A stretch of DNA of 9,662 bases from Methanosarcinales archaeon. GTDB taxonomy: Archaea > Halobacteriota > Methanosarcinia > Methanosarcinales > EX4572-44. How positions within the stretch are numbered: the stretch's first letter is position 1; every line of letters starts with the position of its first letter. Shown here in pieces: positions 6,589 through 9,662 of this stretch. The notes beneath the pieces are model-generated. The model was not told the DNA's origin. It saw only the letters and a program-made list of their open reading frames with translations, and did no database searches. Location of the stretch: assembly GCA_004212095.1 (NCBI GenBank), contig RXIJ01000069.1, positions 1 through 9,662 of the forward strand. Direction: 5' to 3'. A program made the position numbers and the translations under genes.

Positions 6589-6616
6589 CTGCAAAGCCGT
6601 CGGTGGGATTTGAACC
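6589..6616 (+). repeat. Right attachment-site-like repeat inside tRNA-Thr (attR)
   Basis: This copy of the 28-bp direct repeat lies within the functional tRNA-Thr 3' half and its six downstream bases. It differs from 4588-4615 only at the T-loop position (G here, A in the left copy). The left copy, free of selection, is the one expected to drift. Confidence 0.8.
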
Positions 6617-6668
6617 CACGATCTGCTGATTACGAATCAGCCGCTTTGCCAAGCTAAGCCACGACGGC
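6595..6668 (-). tRNA. tRNA-Thr (anticodon CGT)
   Basis: A complete 74-base cloverleaf on the minus strand. The acceptor stem is GCCGTCG/CGACGGC; the D-arm has GCTT/AAGC; the anticodon stem GCTGA/TCAGC encloses loop TTCGTAA with anticodon CGT, reading ACG (Thr); the variable loop is AGATC; and the T-arm GTGGG/CCCAC encloses TTCAAAT. The discriminator is U73, usual for archaeal tRNA-Thr. CCA is not encoded. The gene lies 33 bp after thioredoxin on the same strand and may be co-transcribed with it. Its 3' end is the right attachment-site copy of the island, and the tRNA is intact after integration. Confidence 0.95.
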
Positions 6669-6701
6669 TATTTACGATTAATGTAATAAATTTTGCAAGC
6701 A

Positions 6702-7112
6702 TTACAGGTATCGTTTAATCTTGGACTCCAGCATATTTCTCGGCATTGCTCCAATGATTTGATCAATAAGCTGCCCATTCTTGAAGACGAGAAGTGCCGG
6801 GATAGACATTATTCCGTACTTTCTTGAAGACCGGGGATTTTCATCGACATTAAGTTTCCCAAAAACGATCTTGCCTGCGTAATCCTTTGCCATTGCATCA
6901 ATAATTGGCCCAATCATCTGGCATGGCTTGCACCATGTAGCCCAGCAGTCTATTACCACAAGTGGGTATTTTCTGACCGTTTCATCAAAATTGGTATCTG
7001 TAATCCTGACTGGTGAATTAGTATCTTCTTCTGTCTTAGATGCTGTGCCCGGGGAGAAACGTTTCTTTATCTCATCGAGCTTCTTCTTTCGTATCTGTTC
7101 AAGTTCATCCAT
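6702..7112 (-). CDS. Thioredoxin with charged N-terminal extension
   Basis: A 136-aa thioredoxin, a cytoplasmic dithiol-disulfide reductant. The active site is WCKPC (C61, C64), preceded by the VVIDCWATW strand; the cis-proline is P105 in SIP, and FKNGQ and the final helix follow. WCKPC differs from the commonest WCGPC by Lys for Gly. Residues 1-20 form a highly charged predicted helix (MDELEQIRKKKLDEIKKRF) not part of the core fold. A low-complexity linker (21-35) joins it to the domain, making the protein about 30 residues longer than a minimal thioredoxin. The ATG overlaps the stop of the upstream mobB-moaE gene by 8 bp (ATGGATGA), so the two are in one operon and probably translationally coupled. 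A link between thioredoxin and the cofactor gene, such as reduction of a sulfur carrier, is possible but only inferred. Confidence 0.93.
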   Translation of the reverse strand: MDELEQIRKKKLDEIKKRFSPGTASKTEEDTNSPVRITDTNFDETVRKYPLVVIDCWATWCKPCQMIGPIIDAMAKDYAGKIVFGKLNVDENPRSSRKYGIMSIPALLVFKNGQLIDQIIGAMPRNMLESKIKRYL

Positions 7113-7920
7113 TTAATTCAACTCTTTGCTCACGCATTTCAATGATTGGTGCTTGCACTTCTTCTCTGAGCCTGTCAATTGCTTCTCGCAGCACCAGGAA
7201 AAGCTGCTGCCTGTGTTCTGCTGCTGCCACGATGTAGACAATATCCCCTCCCGGTCGTATCAGTCCGGTTTGGTGGTGCATGACTACATCTGTTATTCCA
7301 TCTCGTTTTTTCAGGTCATTGCAAATAGCCTCAATCATCTCATAAGCACTGTCCGGTTGTTTAAGCTCAAGTGCTTTCGTAACGTTATTATCTGTGATTT
7401 CTCGCACAATGCCTGTAAAGCTTCCAATAGCTCCTGAATATTTTATTATCTCTGGTTTTGATCTTACAACATGAATGAGTGATTTGAGCGTATGACAGTC
7501 CTTTTGTTGTAATGTTAATTGAACAAGTTCTTCTATTAATTGCTCATCAAATATCTGTGTCTTGTTAATGTGTTTCACTGTATTCTCTGCTGTTATGTCT
7601 ATACTAATTTTTGAAAGCTCACTGTCTTTAAAACCCTCGACAACAGCAAAGTTCATTCCACTGTCACATAATTCATCAATAGCAGCATGCAGATCAACAT
7701 CAGGAATGATCTTAACCATCTCATTTGAACCTATGCCAATGGTCATATTTGAACCTGACGCTATGTGCCGGTAAGTGTCGGTTTCATCCGGGTTCAAAGT
7801 GCCTTCATGCATGTGTTTTATCGTGCCAACTCTGCCGTATTGTTTTAGACCACGAATAAGCTTTTCTGCAAGCGCAGTCTTGCCTGACTTCTTATAGCCC
7901 ACAATAGAAATGATTTTCAT
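7105..7920 (-). CDS. MobB-MoaE fusion, molybdopterin cofactor biosynthesis; MoaE catalytic lysines replaced
   Basis: A 271-aa two-domain protein. Residues 1 to about 150 are MobB-like, a nucleotide-binding partner in guanylation of molybdopterin, with Walker A GYKKSGKT (8-15). Residues about 160-262 are MoaE, the large subunit of molybdopterin synthase, with GAIGSFTGIVR (163-173) and EHRQQ (235-239) equivalent to the conserved HR. This fusion is known in archaea, for instance in Haloferax. The MoaE end is odd: the stretch matching KTRAPFWK of E. coli reads EVQAPIIE, so both catalytic lysines (K119 and K126 in E. coli) become Glu (E254, E261), and no lysine follows. The domain may be inactive, altered or regulatory. 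I chose the ATG at 7920 because MobB proteins begin with MKIISIVG and a TATA box overlaps the in-frame ATG at 7947 (280 aa). It overlaps thioredoxin by 8 bp. Confidence 0.88.
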   Translation of the reverse strand: MKIISIVGYKKSGKTALAEKLIRGLKQYGRVGTIKHMHEGTLNPDETDTYRHIASGSNMTIGIGSNEMVKIIPDVDLHAAIDELCDSGMNFAVVEGFKDSELSKISIDITAENTVKHINKTQIFDEQLIEELVQLTLQQKDCHTLKSLIHVVRSKPEIIKYSGAIGSFTGIVREITDNNVTKALELKQPDSAYEMIEAICNDLKKRDGITDVVMHHQTGLIRPGGDIVYIVAAAEHRQQLFLVLREAIDRLREEVQAPIIEMREQRVELNG

Positions 7921-7946
7921 AAGGTACACACTAATTCGGGCTGACA

Positions 7947-7958
7947 TTTAAATCTTTG
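7947..7958 (-). promoter_or_regulatory. BRE/TATA promoter of the mobB-moaE/thioredoxin operon
   Basis: The minus strand reads CAAAGATTTAAA here, extending into an ATG at 7947. With the TATA centre near 7950, transcription would start about 7924, only a few bases before the ATG at 7920. This supports the shorter MobB-MoaE start and a nearly leaderless mRNA. Confidence 0.45.
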
Positions 7959-7985
7959 TGTAGTTGCTTTTTCAAGATACTGAAA

Positions 7986-8000
7986 CGAAACTTTAATAAA
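7986..8000 (+). promoter_or_regulatory. BRE/TATA promoter of tRNA-Glu
   Basis: CGAAACTTTAATAAA fits an archaeal BRE plus TATA box, centred about 30 bp before tRNA-Glu, predicting a start about 5 bases before the mature 5' end. Confidence 0.55.
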
Positions 8001-8025
8001 CTGCAAAAGCCTAAAAGAGCAGGAA

Positions 8026-8100
8026 GCTCCGATAGTGTAGCACGGCCAATCATGCAGGACTCTCACTCCTGCGACTGGGGTTCAAATCCCCATCGGAGCA
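8026..8100 (+). tRNA. tRNA-Glu (anticodon CTC)
   Basis: A complete 75-base cloverleaf. The acceptor stem is GCTCCGA/TCGGAGC with discriminator A; the D-loop contains the GG of CACGGCC; the anticodon stem CAGGA/TCCTG encloses CTCTCAC with anticodon CTC, reading GAG (Glu); and the T-arm TGGGG/CCCCA encloses TTCAAAT. CCA is not encoded. It is divergent from the mobB-moaE operon and has its own promoter. A T run at 8109-8113 follows as a simple archaeal terminator. Confidence 0.95.
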
Positions 8101-8106
8101 CTTAAG

Positions 8107-8117
8107 ATCTTTTTATT
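8107..8117 (+). terminator. T-rich terminator of tRNA-Glu
   Basis: TCTTTTTATTT begins 6 bases after the tRNA 3' end. Oligo-T tracts are sufficient for archaeal transcription termination. Confidence 0.45.
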
Positions 8118-8216
8118 TGATTGTTATACCCTGCAGCTCTGCTGCGGTTGGTACAAGCCACAAAACAAGCTTTTTTAAGCGTGGATATATAAGAACATTA
8201 ATTGTCGAGTTGAAAC

Positions 8217-8297
8217 ATGCGAACTATTGCGTTTATTTTTTACGATCTAGAAGAAGCTCGAAATAATTTTGTATCTTTTTATTTTCTGGACAACTAA
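8217..8297 (+). CDS. Possible 26-aa peptide or truncated gene start
   Basis: ATG begins 24 bases after the TATA box GATATATAAG (8184-8193), a spacing for a nearly leaderless transcript, and runs 26 codons to TAA. The translation starts MRTIAFIFYDLEEARNNF, with a balanced residue mix for so AT-rich a stretch. It may be a small protein or the 5' remnant of a lost gene. Support comes from promoter spacing only. Confidence 0.25.
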   Translation: MRTIAFIFYDLEEARNNFVSFYFLDN

Positions 8298-8366
8298 TTT
8301 TTTGGTAATAAAAATAATTGAAATAAAGAATGCAAAATATAATAAAATTAACCATGCTATATTCAT
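8247..8366 (-). CDS. Possible 39-aa single-span membrane peptide
   Basis: A minus-strand frame of 39 codons with a hydrophobic stretch (about 4-20) and a basic tail. Its ATG overlaps the TGA of a 23-codon frame (8363-8434) as ATGA, a typical translational coupling arrangement. It overlaps the 26-aa plus-strand frame, so at most one is likely real. The T-rich minus strand makes hydrophobic chance frames common, hence the low score. Confidence 0.2.
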   Translation of the reverse strand: MNIAWLILLYFAFFISIIFITKKLVVQKIKRYKIISSFF

Positions 8367-8549
8367 ATTATTTGATAATTCACACTGTAGATTTTGAAAT
8401 TTGAGTTATTCAATTCTATTTTTATACCATTCATCTGAAGCCATATAAATAAGGAGGGAGATATTATATTTAAACTTAATGGTTGTAAAATTGCATATTT
8501 ATGATAGAAACTTATAAAAAACAGATACGGTTTAATAAGTGTGCGCAGA

Positions 8550-8569
8550 AGATCGGTTTAAACAGATCT
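8550..8569. repeat. 20-bp near-palindrome beside the IS left end
   Basis: AGATC-G-GTTTAAAC-A-GATCT is symmetric except for one base pair (8555 and 8564). It ends 5 bp before the IS flank. It may be an operator-like dyad in the target DNA. Partial direct copies of its parts (AAACAGAT, CGGTTTAA) lie at 8519-8536. Confidence 0.4.
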
Positions 8570-8573
8570 GAAT

Positions 8574-8601
8574 TTATAGTCAAAAACGTAACTTTTATAA
8601 C
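8574..8601 (+). repeat. IS630 left terminal inverted repeat with internal TATA box
   Basis: Matches the complement of 9634-9661 at 21 of 28 bases. CTTTTATAAC at 8592-8601 looks like a TATA box; its centre lies about 28 bp before the ATG at 8625, so the repeat may carry the transposase promoter. Confidence 0.8.
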
Positions 8602-8624
8602 TAATAAATTCTTTGTCTATATTC

Positions 8625-9116
8625 ATGACAAGACCTGAATCAATCACCATTGTGCGACACATGAGTGTTGAAGAACTAACCAAAAGAATAAAATCGATAG
8701 AGAAGGATGTAAAAATTTTACAAAGATTGTATCTTATCAAATTCCGTTATGAAGGACTGAGTGTTGAGAAGGCAGCCAAAAGAGTAGAAATTTCAAAACC
8801 TGTTGCCTATATCTGGCAGAACAGATGGAATGAAGCAGGATATGATGGTTTAAAACCAAGATTTGCAGGAGGAAAACCATCGAAGCTCTCAATTCAACAA
8901 AAAGAACAACTAAAAAGAATACTGAAAAAACAGAACAATTGGACAACAGAAGAGGTAAGAGAACTTGTTTTAAGAGAGTTTAAAGTCGGATATACTCAAA
9001 AGCAGATACGAGTTATTTTAAAAAGTTTCAAGATGCACCACGCAAAACCATTTCCTCATGATTACCGAAAACCAGATGATGCGGAAGAACGTTTAAAAAA
9101 AACATTCCTGAGCTAA
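8625..9116 (+). CDS. IS630 transposase, N-terminal part (DNA-binding)
   Basis: 163 residues with two helix-turn-helix units (about 45-72 with LSVEKAAKRVEISKPVAYIW, and about 103-134), which in IS630/Tc1-type transposases bind the terminal repeats. It ends at TAA 9114-9116 just after the A run, while the catalytic domain continues in the -1 frame. I chose ATG 8625 because the TATA box in the left repeat predicts a start about 8622; a TTG at 8613 would add four residues, and an ATG at 8661 would remove 12. The last three residues before the stop (FLS) appear to come from out-of-frame reading, since the -1 frame gives a smooth continuation (KKNIPELNN). Confidence 0.85.
   Translation: MTRPESITIVRHMSVEELTKRIKSIEKDVKILQRLYLIKFRYEGLSVEKAAKRVEISKPVAYIWQNRWNEAGYDGLKPRFAGGKPSKLSIQQKEQLKRILKKQNNWTTEEVRELVLREFKVGYTQKQIRVILKSFKMHHAKPFPHDYRKPDDAEERLKKTFLS
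9095..9102 (+). other. Run of eight A, likely -1 frameshift site of the transposase
   Basis: In the upstream frame the codons read TTA AAA AAA ACA. The heptamer A AAA AAA is a slippery sequence, and a -1 slip there joins ERLKK to NIPELNN and then to the DDE domain. The two frames overlap from 9080 to 9116, so the switch must happen there. Either programmed frameshifting or a simple homopolymer length change would explain it. Confidence 0.6.
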
Positions 9117-9127
9117 ATAATGACGCT

Positions 9128-9655
9128 ATGATAGGTTTTTTTGATGAAACATCCCCTCAGACAACGTCAAATACACAGCGGTTGTGGTCGTTTACAAAAC
9201 CCATAATATGCAAGAACACTACAAAATTACGAGCGAATACTTTTGGATTTTATGCATTAAACGGAAATTCAGTTATCGACTTTAAGGAAAACTCGAAAAA
9301 GGAATCGATTTGTGAATTCTTTGGTAAAATAAGGTCTAAAAATCCTGGAAAGACCATTGTTATTATTCTTGATAATTTTAGTTCGCATAGGGCAAAAGAT
9401 ACTACAAAGTTTACTGAAGAAAACGGGATTGTATTGGTATTTTTGCCTCCGTATTCTCCGGATTTGAATCCAATTGAATTCATCTGGAAAAGCATCAAGA
9501 AAGTCATTTCACGCGAGTTTATTGTAGATTTAAATCACATGAAAGAGATAATCAGTTATAAGTTTCGGAAATATTCATCACAGATTAGCTTTGCGAAAGG
9601 GTGGATTGAAAAGTTTATTGATGAGGAACATAAGTTAGAAATATTAGGTTCGTAA
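9128..9655 (+). CDS. IS630 transposase, C-terminal DDE catalytic part
   Basis: 175 residues from the first ATG, but the frame is open from 9080 and protein similarity begins by 9101, so translation probably enters from the upstream frame. The DDE triad is complete: D6 in GFFDETSP, D82 in IIILDNFSSH and E117 in PDLNPIEFIW. Thirty-four residues separate D82 from E117, the DD34E spacing of IS630. YSPDLNPIEFIWK is the family hallmark. No other stop or shift is seen, so the element could be active if frameshifting occurs at 9095-9102; otherwise the element is dead. The 9128 ATG lacks a ribosome binding site, making separate expression unlikely. Confidence 0.88.
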   Translation: MIGFFDETSPQTTSNTQRLWSFTKPIICKNTTKLRANTFGFYALNGNSVIDFKENSKKESICEFFGKIRSKNPGKTIVIILDNFSSHRAKDTTKFTEENGIVLVFLPPYSPDLNPIEFIWKSIKKVISREFIVDLNHMKEIISYKFRKYSSQISFAKGWIEKFIDEEHKLEILGS

Positions 9656-9661
9656 CTATAA
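9634..9661 (-). repeat. IS630 right terminal inverted repeat
   Basis: The complement starts TTATAGTTACGAACC and pairs with the left repeat over 28 positions (21 identical). It contains the transposase stop codon (9653-9655). Confidence 0.8.
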
Positions 9662-9662
9662 T

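Larger units (their letters stand above)
4588..6616. mobile_element. tRNA-Thr-bounded genomic island without a visible integrase
   Basis: Direct repeats of the tRNA-Thr 3' end, 2,001 bp apart, bound a segment unlike the compact backbone on either side. It holds a truncated APH-type kinase, a 198-aa unknown gene with its own promoter, and an EEP nuclease 3' remnant. The intact tRNA lies at the right end and the displaced 3' end at the left, the arrangement made by tyrosine-recombinase integration. No recombinase, replication gene or second att site was found inside. It is best read as a decayed or non-autonomous integrated element. Removing one repeat unit would put tRNA-Thr about 15 bp from the PINA stop. 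A simple tandem duplication with later insertion is a less likely alternative. Confidence 0.65.
8118..8573. other. AT-rich region with promoter-like sites but no convincing gene
   Basis: No protein of recognisable family is found. Visible structure includes a hairpin GCAGC/GCTGC at 8133-8145, a T6 run at 8171-8176, a clear TATA box GATATATAAG at 8184-8193 followed by a 26-codon frame (8217-8297, plus), and two tiny minus-strand frames joined by ATGA (8363-8434, 23 aa; 8247-8366, 39 aa with one membrane-like helix). A second TATA-like site (8442-8450) is followed by AAGGAGG (8451-8457) and a 12-codon frame at 8479. Near the IS lies a 20-bp near-palindrome (8550-8569). These could be fragments of decayed genes; the composition makes chance frames likely. 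Confidence 0.5.
8577..9658 (+). mobile_element. IS630-family insertion sequence, apparently full length
   Basis: About 1,082 bp, typical for IS630. The ends form inverted repeats: 8574-8601 and the complement of 9634-9661 match at 21 of 28 positions, starting with TTATAGT. TA dinucleotides at 8575-8576 and 9659-9660 fit the TA target duplication of the IS630/Tc1-mariner group; the exact border could shift by 2 bp because the sequence there is TATA. One transposase gene, split by a frameshift, fills the element, and its stop codon lies within the right repeat. The window ends four bases after the right border, so the far flank is not visible. Confidence 0.85.

Noticed and set aside
6492..6660. 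Open frame running through the tRNA-Thr gene on the plus strand
   Set aside because: It translates the tRNA antisense strand, a known artefact; the cloverleaf is unambiguous.
7126..7437. 103-codon plus-strand frame opposite mobB-moaE
   Set aside because: Antisense to a well-supported domain, with no ribosome binding site or recognisable content.
9250..9507. 85-codon minus-strand frame inside the transposase
   Set aside because: Antisense shadow of the DDE domain.
1..9662. CRISPR array or tandem repeat array
   Set aside because: No regularly spaced repeats were seen; the only notable repeats are the tRNA-Thr direct repeat and the IS inverted repeats.

Overview
The window is archaeal DNA, most likely from a methanogen- or ANME-like member of the Halobacteriota (Methanosarcina-related Euryarchaeota). 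The evidence is a protein with a PGF-CTERM archaeosortase signal, a PIN-ATPase-KH protein (PINA), an AN1 zinc-finger rhomboid protease, a MobB-MoaE fusion, a tRNA-Thr ending in U73, and genes with archaeal TATA boxes placed for leaderless or nearly leaderless transcripts. The species cannot be fixed from sequence reading alone.

Layout. 1-2240: a rhomboid protease (minus) is divergent from a PGF-CTERM surface protein and an overlapping 72-aa two-span membrane protein (plus), ended by two stem-loops. 2300-2592: a SemiSWEET sugar transporter half. 2767-4578: PINA. 4588-6616: a 2.0-kb island bounded by a direct repeat of the tRNA-Thr 3' end. It holds an N-terminally truncated APH-type kinase, an unrecognised 198-aa acidic protein and the 3' remnant of an endonuclease/exonuclease/phosphatase (EEP) gene. 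No integrase is visible. 6595-7920: tRNA-Thr(CGT), thioredoxin and mobB-moaE, all on the minus strand, with the last two genes overlapping. 8026-8100: tRNA-Glu(CTC). 8101-8573: an AT-rich stretch with promoter-like sites and only tiny open frames. 8577-9658: a nearly complete IS630-family element with terminal inverted repeats, TA flanks and a transposase split by a frameshift at a run of eight A.

How the genes relate. The backbone genes appear to be unrelated housekeeping functions: membrane proteolysis, surface protein, sugar transport, a nucleic-acid ATPase, redox and molybdopterin/tungstopterin metabolism. The accessory parts are the tRNA-bounded island and the IS element. Points that most deserve a second look are the island, the loss of both catalytic lysines in the MoaE domain, the frameshifted transposase, and the AN1-rhomboid gene lying head-to-head with a sorted surface protein. 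I did not find a clear new multi-gene system; the island's 198-aa protein is the best candidate for an undescribed function.
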